Origin: an uncultured Dehalococcoidia bacterium
GTDB lineage: Bacteria > Chloroflexota > Dehalococcoidia > Tepidiformales > Tepidiformaceae
Length of the DNA stretch: 5,110 nucleotides
Reading direction: 5' to 3'
Assembly: GCA_937954195.1 (NCBI GenBank)
Contig: CALFYR010000642.1
Span: 1 to 5,110 of the forward strand
Every line of letters starts with the position of its first letter. Positions within the stretch are counted from its first letter, which is position 1. The notes under the pieces are model-generated. The model made no database searches. It was not told the origin of the DNA and saw only the letters and a list, made by a program, of their open reading frames with translations. A program made the translations under genes and the position numbers. This document shows positions 1-4,095 of this stretch, piece by piece.

Positions 1-56
1 TTTCTCCCTTTCTCCCTTTCTCCCTTTCTCCCTTTCTCCCTTTCTCCCTTTCTCCT
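1..56. repeat. Pyrimidine octamer tandem array (TTTCTCCC x7)
   Basis: Seven head-to-tail copies of TTTCTCCC begin at the window edge; the seventh ends in T instead of C, and the array may continue to the left. Read on the minus strand it is GGGAGAAA repeated, giving six GGG tracts with 5-nt AGAAA loops. This fits the usual G-quadruplex pattern (four G3 tracts, loops of 1-7). A near-identical octamer array lies at 1405-1436. The repeat is directly visible; quadruplex formation is inference. Confidence 0.95.
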
Positions 57-93
57 AGGGCCTGTAATGCTTTTGCAATGCCATCTTTACGAT

Positions 94-120
94 CCGGGAG
101 ATCCCAATATTGACTCCCGG
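94..120. repeat. 7-bp inverted repeat upstream of the riboswitch
   Basis: CCGGGAG (94-100) and CTCCCGG (114-120) are perfect complements around a 13-nt A/T-richer loop. No T-run follows on either strand, so it is not an obvious intrinsic terminator. It lies just before the aptamer and could be an operator, a 5' RNA stem or the remnant of a terminator for a gene to the left. I could not identify a convincing -35/-10 pair between 57 and 130. Confidence 0.5.
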
Positions 121-129
121 GTGTAAGGT

Positions 130-253
130 GGTTTCTGCCGAACCCCACGGACCTACCGTGGGGGCGGGGGAACCATTCCCTTGGGGTGAATCCTTCCGTT
201 GCGGAAAGGACGGCGACTTCCGACGCCGAACCCGTCAGCTAACCTCGCAGGCT
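130..253 (+). promoter_or_regulatory. Cyclic-di-AMP riboswitch aptamer (ydaO-yuaA family)
   Basis: The RNA shows the conserved blocks of the ydaO-yuaA class in the right order: GCCGAACC (137-144), an 8-bp hairpin CCCCACGG/CCGTGGGG (143-150/156-163, 5-nt loop), GGGGGAACC (166-174), GGGGTGAATCC (183-193), a hairpin TTCCG/CGGAA (194-198/202-206), a stem CGGCG/CGCCG (211-215/224-228), and the 3' signature CCGAACCCGTCAGCTAAC (226-243) followed by CTCGCAGGC. This class binds c-di-AMP and usually lowers expression of the downstream gene when bound, typically for potassium or osmolyte transport and cell-wall hydrolases. The closing P1 stem looks short here (GCC 137-139 with GGC 250-252), and I could not extend it. 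The downstream gene, with a strong RBS, starts at 329. Coordinates of the ends are approximate. Confidence 0.93.
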
Positions 254-328
254 TTCGGAGGGCCACTGCCCTCCCAACATTCCGTTCGCCGGCCCCGTCC
301 GGCCTTTCGGTCTCAAAGGAGGCTGTCG
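254..328 (+). promoter_or_regulatory. Riboswitch expression platform / leader with two hairpins
   Basis: A strong hairpin GGAGGGC/GCCCTCC (257-263/268-274, 4-nt loop) and a second hairpin GCCGG/CCGGC (288-292/299-303) separate the aptamer from the start codon. Neither is followed by a U-run, so transcription termination is not supported and control of translation is more likely. CCTCC at 270-274 is perfectly complementary to GGAGG of the ribosome-binding site (318-322), and CCTTT (303-307) can pair with AAAGG (315-319). Alternative folds that hide or free the RBS are therefore possible. The switching scheme is inferred. Confidence 0.5.
315..322 (+). promoter_or_regulatory. Ribosome-binding site deciding the start at 329
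   Basis: AAAGGAGG, an essentially perfect Shine-Dalgarno sequence, ends 6 nt before the ATG at 329. It fixes this start over the in-frame ATG at 110, which would read through the riboswitch. Confidence 0.9.
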
Positions 329-808
329 ATGACTGTGTACTCTGGAACGTTCTCGCCGACTGGCAATGATGGATCTTCGTTCTCCATCAAGGACCCGCTG
401 GGGGATGCGCGCGAAAAGCTTCGCCATGCGGCACGCCTTCCCTTCCACGCACACCAGCCCCAATCCTGGCAGAGCGCCTTCCGCCAGCTCATCGCCGATG
501 CGCGCGCCGATATCCGCCGCCACATCTGGTCCGCCGAGCTCCCGGATTCCCCGCTCAACATCGCCGAAACCCAGGAGCCACGCCTCCTGAACATGGTCGA
601 CCAGCAGCGCGAAGAACACCGCGTCTTCGCCGAAAAGGCCGATGAACTCGTCGATGAATCCAGCCGCCCCGGCGAAGTCGACATCTGGAAGATGATCGAA
701 ATGGGCGAAAAAGCCATCCTCCTCGAGATGGCGCTGGCCAGGCACCACAACCGCCTGACCCAGATCGTGTACGAAACCACCTTCCGCGATATCGGCGAGG
801 CCGGATAA
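329..808 (+). CDS. Small helical protein under c-di-AMP riboswitch; weakly hemerythrin-like
   Basis: A 159-residue protein that I do not firmly recognise. Residues 1-45 look unstructured (Gly/Ser/His-rich start, then a basic stretch). The rest should form amphipathic helices at about 44-70, 82-112 and 116-150. His65, Glu70, Glu96/His97, Glu133 and His139/His140 sit within helices, in stretches such as REEHRVFAE and LEMALARHHNRLTQIVYE. That resembles the HHE hemerythrin-like fold, but the canonical five-His/two-carboxylate iron site cannot be assigned with confidence. There is no signal peptide or membrane segment, so it is probably cytoplasmic. The start at 329 is chosen because of the perfect RBS. 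It stands alone between the riboswitch and a terminator, so it is probably monocistronic and controlled by c-di-AMP. It has no features of the transporters or wall hydrolases usually under this riboswitch. The reading frame is solid; the function is open. Confidence 0.85.
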   Translation: MTVYSGTFSPTGNDGSSFSIKDPLGDAREKLRHAARLPFHAHQPQSWQSAFRQLIADARADIRRHIWSAELPDSPLNIAETQEPRLLNMVDQQREEHRVFAEKADELVDESSRPGEVDIWKMIEMGEKAILLEMALARHHNRLTQIVYETTFRDIGEAG

Positions 809-833
809 CCCTTCCCGCTTCGAGCCGAGCATG

Positions 834-866
834 AGAAACGCCCCGGTCAACCGCCGGGGCGTTTCT
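834..866. terminator. 13-bp hairpin terminator between convergent genes
   Basis: AGAAACGCCCCGG (834-846) pairs perfectly with CCGGGGCGTTTCT (854-866) around a 7-nt loop. The A-rich foot and T-rich foot make it usable from both strands, which suits its place between the gene ending at 808 (+) and the VOC gene ending at 903 (-). The U-tract is short (GTTTCT) and lies within the stem. Confidence 0.8.
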
Positions 867-871
867 GCGTC

Positions 872-892
872 ACTCGGAACTCGCAACTCGCT
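872..892. repeat. Three tandem heptamers (ACTCGSW)
   Basis: ACTCGGA, ACTCGCA and ACTCGCT are adjacent 7-mers, followed by a degenerate CTCGGGC. They lie in the short spacer just beyond the 3' end of the VOC gene. The ACTCG core recurs in other spacers of this window (1378, 2899, 3104). Confidence 0.6.
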
Positions 893-902
893 CTCGGGCG
901 CC

Positions 903-1322
903 CTACTGCGGCTTCGCCGCCTCCGCCCAGAAATCCCGCCGCAACAGCTCCAGCGAGAGCCCAAGCGGGTTCTTCGGGTGCATCCACGCCATGTCGTCGG
1001 CAGGGCCGCCCTGGCTCCCGATCATCCGCGCCCCGTTCGCCTCGAGCCCATCCGAGGCCGCCTGCACATCCGGCACCGTAAACCCGATCGAATCGATACC
1101 CTCGCCCCTGCGCTCAATCAGCCCCGCGAGCGGGCTATCAGGGCTCGATGGCGCGATGATCTCCATCACCAGCCCGCCCAGCTGCACCATCGCCATCTCC
1201 CCAAACGAAATCGTCGACTTCTCCCGGATGACGGTGGCGCCGAGCGTATCGCGCGCGAACGCAACGGCGGCATCCAGGTCCCTCACTCGAAAATTGATCT
1301 TGGCAAACGCAATGTCACTCAT
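903..1322 (-). CDS. VOC-superfamily protein, methylmalonyl-CoA epimerase/glyoxalase-like
   Basis: A 139-residue protein with two babab modules typical of vicinal-oxygen-chelate proteins: FRVRDLDAAVAFARDTLGA (11-29) opens the first, GIDSIGFTVPDVQAA (75-89) the second, and WMHPKNPLGLSLELL (113-127) closes it. The last stretch closely resembles the MHPK...G..lEL ending of methylmalonyl-CoA epimerase. By that alignment the metal-ligand positions read Lys8 (normally His), Glu54 (Gln or Glu in the family), Asp77/Ser78 (normally His-His) and Glu125 (kept). Two His ligands therefore seem absent, and the true reaction is uncertain. I chose the ATG at 1322 because the family begins directly before the first strand; an in-frame ATG at 1352 would add ten unconserved residues. 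No Shine-Dalgarno is visible at either start. The gene lies 113 bp downstream of DUF302 on the same strand, with a G-rich repeat between them. Confidence 0.85.
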   Translation of the reverse strand: MSDIAFAKINFRVRDLDAAVAFARDTLGATVIREKSTISFGEMAMVQLGGLVMEIIAPSSPDSPLAGLIERRGEGIDSIGFTVPDVQAASDGLEANGARMIGSQGGPADDMAWMHPKNPLGLSLELLRRDFWAEAAKPQ

Positions 1323-1404
1323 GGTGAGGGAGGGTAGCGGCTCGGCAGGCATTCGTCATTAGCGTTGCATCGCGACCACTCGCCCAAACCGTCCGAACCC
1401 CGGC

Positions 1405-1436
1405 TCTCTCCCTCTCTCCCTCTCTCCCTCTCTCCC
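1405..1436. repeat. Pyrimidine octamer tandem array (TCTCTCCC x4), G-quadruplex-capable on minus strand
   Basis: Four exact copies of TCTCTCCC. On the minus strand, which is the coding strand of the two flanking genes, it reads GGGAGAGA four times: four GGG tracts with 5-nt AGAGA loops, enough for one quadruplex in the mRNA. The first G is the last base of the DUF302 stop codon TAG (1438-1436). The unit differs by one base from the array at 1-56. Confidence 0.95.
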
Positions 1437-1843
1437 TACAACGGCGCCCCAACCGACTCCAGCGCGGCTGTCAAACGCAACTCCGCGTCCCGCGCCGCCT
1501 CTGTCAGACCCGGCACCTCGAACAAACTCGCCATCAGCGCCGGGTTCTGCAACGAAACCAGCGTCTCCTCCGGCGTCGCACCTTGCCGGATGGCGATGCC
1601 GCACGGCAGGAACGCCCCAACGGCTGGCTGCGCCTCGATCGCCGCGTGCGCAATCTTCGGGTTACAAGCTCCCAGCAGCCGGTGCGGGGGCGTCTCGATG
1701 CCCAGCTTTGCCCGCAGCGTCGCCTGCACATCCACCTCGGTCAGGATGCCGAACCCCTCGTTCTGAAGGGCCAGTCGAAGCGTCGCCTCCGCCTCGCCCA
1801 TCGGCATGGCTATCCGGTACTGAAGGACAGGTGATGTACTCAT
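1436..1843 (-). CDS. DUF302 family protein
   Basis: A 135-residue protein matching the DUF302 pattern: GFGILTEVDVQATLRAKLG (30-48), LLGACNPKIAHAAI (56-69) and GAFLPCGIAI (76-85). Cys60 in the ACNP motif and Cys81 in the LPC motif are the family's hallmark residues. The family's biochemical role is unknown; structures show a small dimeric alpha/beta fold. I start it at the ATG at 1843; the open frame runs back to 1972, but those 43 residues are Arg/Trp-rich, unlike the family, and would run into the divergent kinase gene. No good Shine-Dalgarno is seen. Likely soluble and cytoplasmic. It may be co-transcribed with the VOC gene downstream, separated by the G-rich array. Confidence 0.88.
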   Translation of the reverse strand: MSTSPVLQYRIAMPMGEAEATLRLALQNEGFGILTEVDVQATLRAKLGIETPPHRLLGACNPKIAHAAIEAQPAVGAFLPCGIAIRQGATPEETLVSLQNPALMASLFEVPGLTEAARDAELRLTAALESVGAPL

Positions 1844-1922
1844 GGCGCCATCGCACCACGAACGCGGCCATCTGCCCACGGCCGATCGGCCCCCCATTCG
1901 CGCCCATGTATCCTCTCCCGGC
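1844..1922. promoter_or_regulatory. Divergent promoter region between DUF302 and APH-like kinase
   Basis: This 79-bp spacer must hold the start signals of both divergent genes. TATCCT (1909-1914) is a possible -10 for the + strand gene, placing its RNA start about 1921, next to the ATG at 1923. Since no Shine-Dalgarno is present, a leaderless message is possible. I see no convincing -35 or minus-strand promoter. Low confidence. Confidence 0.25.
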
Positions 1923-2897
1923 ATGGACGATTCCGTGGAAGCGGTCCTCGCGCAGTACGGCCTGGCAGCCATCTCGGCGCCGGAGCTTGTTGCAACCGGG
2001 ACGTTGAACTGGAACTACCGCGTGGAGACCGACCGGGGGCCCCGGTTCGTGCGGAAGCACCGTGAGACCCTGCCGCGCGAGCGGATCGAGCAAGAGCATC
2101 GGTTGGTGGCGTGGGCCGCCGACCGGGGCATCCCTGTGGCCATCGCCGAGCGGACACTCCGTGGCGCTTCCGTGGCCACGATGGAAGGGGCGAACTGGGC
2201 GGTGTTTCCGTGGATTGAAGGCGTCGCCCCACACCGCGGAGCGATGAGCGCCGCCGAAGTGTTCGCCGCCGGCGAGATGCATGGACGCATCCACCGGGTC
2301 CTGCTCGACTTCCCTGAATCAATTGAGGCGGCGCCCCCGCGAGAGATACCGGTTGACTGGTCACTGGCGAACCTCGACCGGATTGTTGAGGCGGCCCGGG
2401 AACAGCGCGCGGAGCCGGCGATCATCGAAGGACTGGAGTTCCAGCGACGGCTCCTCGCGACTCGTGGGAAGCTGCTTTCGGAACGCGGGCTGACGCGGAG
2501 TCCGTCGCATGGCGACTACCACGATCAGCAGTTGCTGTTTCGCGGGAGCCTCGTGGTGGCAGTAACGGACTGGGAGTTGTTCGGAGTGCGACCTCGGCTC
2601 TGGGAGGTCCTCCGTTCAATGAGCTTCTCGCGACTCATGGAAGGCCCGCAGATGGAGCAGTACGTCGCTGGCTACCGCGAACACATGCCGATGCCAGCTG
2701 ACGAATGCCGGGCGGCGATGGACCTCTGGTGGCAGGGCCGCCTGCATGGTGCCTGGGTGTTCCAGTCCTACTTCCTGGAAGGCAACACACGCGTCGCCGA
2801 ATTCTTCCCGGAAACCCTCCGCGCCCTGAGAGCCCTTGCGGATGACGAAACTCGCCGCGAACTCACCGAGCGCTTCGTCCTCGCCGCAACCCGGTAA
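1923..2897 (+). CDS. APH-fold phosphotransferase (aminoglycoside phosphotransferase/choline/homoserine kinase-like)
   Basis: A 324-residue protein, of usual length for the APH (PF01636) kinase family, which transfers phosphate from ATP to a small hydroxylated molecule. The N-lobe shows NWNYRVETDRGPRFVRKH with the likely ATP-binding Lys45, then an acidic helix EQEHRLVAWAADRGI (56-70) and the hinge-like segment WAVFPWIEG (92-100). The C-lobe carries the Brenner-type motif HGDYHDQQ (196-203) with catalytic Asp198, and the metal-binding Asp216 in TDWE (215-218). The Mg-coordinating Asn expected at 203 is Gln. The substrate cannot be deduced; calling it a resistance gene would be unjustified. The ATG at 1923 is chosen because family similarity begins soon after it; the frame is open back to 1842 but those residues look non-coding. 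A convergent, hairpin-rich spacer follows the stop. Confidence 0.85.
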   Translation: MDDSVEAVLAQYGLAAISAPELVATGTLNWNYRVETDRGPRFVRKHRETLPRERIEQEHRLVAWAADRGIPVAIAERTLRGASVATMEGANWAVFPWIEGVAPHRGAMSAAEVFAAGEMHGRIHRVLLDFPESIEAAPPREIPVDWSLANLDRIVEAAREQRAEPAIIEGLEFQRRLLATRGKLLSERGLTRSPSHGDYHDQQLLFRGSLVVAVTDWELFGVRPRLWEVLRSMSFSRLMEGPQMEQYVAGYREHMPMPADECRAAMDLWWQGRLHGAWVFQSYFLEGNTRVAEFFPETLRALRALADDETRRELTERFVLAATR

Positions 2898-2911
2898 CAC
2901 TCGCACCTTTC
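2898..2911. repeat. 14-bp direct repeat, copy 1
   Basis: CACTCGCACCTTTC begins right after the TAA of the kinase gene (2895-2897). An exact copy lies at 3103-3116. After copy 1 a CTTTC core recurs at 7-bp spacing (2907, 2914, 2921), a degenerate heptad array. Confidence 0.8.
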
Positions 2912-2935
2912 CACTTTCGCCTTTCACCTAAAGAG

Positions 2936-2959
2936 GGGGCGCACCCCGGCCTGCGCCCC
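2936..2959. terminator. 8-bp GC-rich hairpin, possible terminator
   Basis: GGGGCGCA (2936-2943) pairs with TGCGCCCC (2952-2959) around an 8-nt loop, 39 bp after the kinase stop. No T-run follows on the + strand. On the minus strand it is followed by a short CTCTTT. It may end transcription of either convergent gene, but the evidence is the hairpin only. Confidence 0.45.
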
Positions 2960-3102
2960 AACCCGTACTCAGCCCGCCCTCGGGCCTGACCACGATCAAA
3001 CACGTTTGCCCCATGGTGACCGTTTGCCGGGGACGGGCCGCACTCTGCCCGCCACCGGTTAACGGACCGTTTCGGCCCGAGTGGGCCGCATCAGCACGAA
3101 CC
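2960..3102. other. Hairpin-rich convergent spacer
   Basis: No gene is seen. Further short inverted repeats occur: GCCCG/CGGGC (2972-2976/2981-2985), CGGCCC/GGGCCG (3073-3078/3083-3088) and CGAGTGGG/CCCACTCG (3078-3085/3101-3108); the last two cannot form together. CGTTTGCC occurs twice (3003-3010 and 3021-3028). The spacer may be a decayed short palindromic element or simply a double terminator region. Confidence 0.4.
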
Positions 3103-3116
3103 CACTCGCACCTTTC
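3103..3116. repeat. 14-bp direct repeat, copy 2
   Basis: Exact copy of the 14-mer at 2898-2911. It ends 12 bp from the stop codon of the minus-strand crotonase gene (3129-3131), so the two copies sit at the two ends of the convergent spacer. Confidence 0.8.
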
Positions 3117-3128
3117 GCCTTCCCTTAG

Positions 3129-3926
3129 CTACTTCCCCGTGAACACCGGCGGACGCTTCTCCATGAACGCCCGCCGCGCTTCCTTGCCGTCCTCGCTCGC
3201 AAACGCCATCCGAATGCTGCCGAGCTCCAGCCGGCACTGTGCCTCAAGGTCGATCGCCGTCGTCGCCCGCGAAACCGTCCGCTTCGTCAGGCGCATCGTG
3301 ATCGGCGAAACGACCGAGCACAGCTGCTGGCAGTACTCGCTCAACCGCGCATCCCACTTGTCGTCGTCCACCACCTCGCCGACGAGCCCGAGCCGCAGCG
3401 CCTCCTCGGCATCCACCGTCTTGGATTCGAGCAAGAACCGCATCGCCTGCTCATACCCCAGCGCCTGCGAAAGCGTGAACGTCATGCCGCCATCAGGCGA
3501 ACCGCCAATCCGTGGGTACCCCGCCAGGATCCGCGCGCTCCGCTTCATCAACCGGATATCCGTCGCAAGCGCCAGCGAGAGCCCCGCCCCAACCGCCACA
3601 CCGTTCAGCCCACCGATGATCGGCTTCTCCACCTTCTGCCGAAGCGTGAGCAGGAACTGGCTCACCCAGCCAAGGTCGTCCAGCTGCGCGTTCTGCGGCG
3701 TCTTCGTGTTGAAGTCCTCGCTCCCCCGAAGGTCCAACCCCGAACAAAACGCGTCGCCCGAACCCGTCAGGCAAATCAGCCACACGTTGTCATCGTTCAT
3801 CGCATCTTCGATCGCCCCGAGCACGCTCCACGCGAGCTCCTGGTTCACGGCGTTCTTCACTTCAGGGCGGTTCATTCGCACGGTTCGGACATGGCCCTCA
3901 TCAGAGACAACAACAGTTTGAGACAC
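3129..3926 (-). CDS. Enoyl-CoA hydratase/isomerase (crotonase) family protein
   Basis: A 265-residue protein, full length for the crotonase family, which acts on acyl-CoA thioesters. Visible motifs: MNRPEVKNAVN (18-28), the oxyanion-hole strand GSGDAFCSGLDL (55-66), the second oxyanion segment KPIIGGLNGVAVGAG (101-115) and ARILAGYPRIGGSPDGG (131-147). Aligned without gaps to the mitochondrial hydratase, the two catalytic glutamates correspond to Ser117 and Tyr137, so a normal hydratase reaction is unlikely. Asp145 in the SPDGG motif sits where PaaG-type isomerases and 4-chlorobenzoyl-CoA dehalogenase have their catalytic Asp. An isomerase or other unusual crotonase activity is thus more plausible, but the substrate is unknown. 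The start is GTG at 3926, supported by GGAG seven bases upstream. The gene stands alone, divergent from the USP-like gene. Confidence 0.92.
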   Translation of the reverse strand: MSQTVVVSDEGHVRTVRMNRPEVKNAVNQELAWSVLGAIEDAMNDDNVWLICLTGSGDAFCSGLDLRGSEDFNTKTPQNAQLDDLGWVSQFLLTLRQKVEKPIIGGLNGVAVGAGLSLALATDIRLMKRSARILAGYPRIGGSPDGGMTFTLSQALGYEQAMRFLLESKTVDAEEALRLGLVGEVVDDDKWDARLSEYCQQLCSVVSPITMRLTKRTVSRATTAIDLEAQCRLELGSIRMAFASEDGKEARRAFMEKRPPVFTGK

Positions 3927-3933
3927 GGTCTAA

Positions 3934-3937
3934 CTCC
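3934..3937 (-). promoter_or_regulatory. Ribosome-binding site for the GTG start at 3926
   Basis: On the minus strand GGAG lies 7 nt before the GTG start of the crotonase gene and decides this non-ATG start. Confidence 0.7.
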
Positions 3938-3962
3938 AGTGCGCAGGTGCGCGTGCGGCCGA

Positions 3963-3968
3963 AGTATA
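3963..3968 (-). promoter_or_regulatory. Possible -10 element of the crotonase gene
   Basis: TATACT on the minus strand is a good match to the sigma-70 -10 box and would start RNA near 3956, 30 bp before the GTG. No clear -35 lies 16-18 bp upstream (GCGTAG at 17 bp). The lack of a -35, and the palindromes just upstream, would suit an activator-dependent promoter, but this is inference. Confidence 0.4.
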
Positions 3969-3970
3969 GA

Positions 3971-3979
3971 GCAAGTTGC
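3971..3979. repeat. Palindromic 9-mer, copy 1 (possible operator)
   Basis: GCAAGTTGC, a palindrome about its central base (GCAA-S-TTGC), within AGCAAGTTGCA. It lies immediately upstream of the possible -10 of the crotonase gene in the divergent spacer. Confidence 0.45.
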
Positions 3980-4003
3980 ATCACGCTACGCACCCCACCG
4001 CAA

Positions 4004-4012
4004 GCAACTTGC
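4004..4012. repeat. Palindromic 9-mer, copy 2 (possible operator)
   Basis: GCAACTTGC, the reverse complement of copy 1, within AGCAACTTGCA. Centre-to-centre distance from copy 1 is 33 bp, about three helical turns. The pair could be a two-site operator for a dimeric regulator, or the two arms of one 9-bp stem. Confidence 0.45.
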
Positions 4013-4083
4013 AACCCCCGCGCCAGCCCCGCTGATCCGCGTGAAACCATCCCCCTCGTACGGTGTCACCACGATCACGCACC

Positions 4084-4089
4084 AAGGAG
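4084..4089 (+). promoter_or_regulatory. Ribosome-binding site for the USP-like gene
   Basis: AAGGAG ends 6 nt before the ATG at 4096 and fixes that start. Confidence 0.85.
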
Positions 4090-4095
4090 TGACCA

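Noticed and set aside
1..56. CRISPR array
   Set aside because: Units of 8 bp are directly adjacent with no spacers.
110..328. N-terminal extension of the 159-aa protein from an ATG at 110
   Set aside because: It would translate the riboswitch; a perfect RBS sits before the ATG at 329.
239..964. 241-codon minus-strand open frame across the riboswitch gene and terminator
   Set aside because: It overlaps the terminator and the well-supported plus-strand gene and resembles no protein family.
1323..1352. ATG at 1352 as start of the VOC gene
   Set aside because: It adds ten unconserved residues and has no better RBS than the ATG at 1322.
1842..1922. Longer start for the APH-like kinase at 1842
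   Set aside because: The extra 27 residues look non-coding and the frame would overlap the DUF302 start codon; similarity begins after 1923.
1923..2897. Aminoglycoside resistance gene
   Set aside because: Only the general APH fold is visible; substrate residues cannot be read and many family members act on other compounds.
3013..3921. 302-codon open frame on the + strand opposite the crotonase gene
   Set aside because: It is Ser/Arg-rich with no family features and arises from the codon bias of the minus-strand gene.
3941..3952. GCGCA-GG-TGCGC palindrome in the crotonase leader as an operator
   Set aside because: Short GC palindromes are common at this base composition, and there is no second copy.
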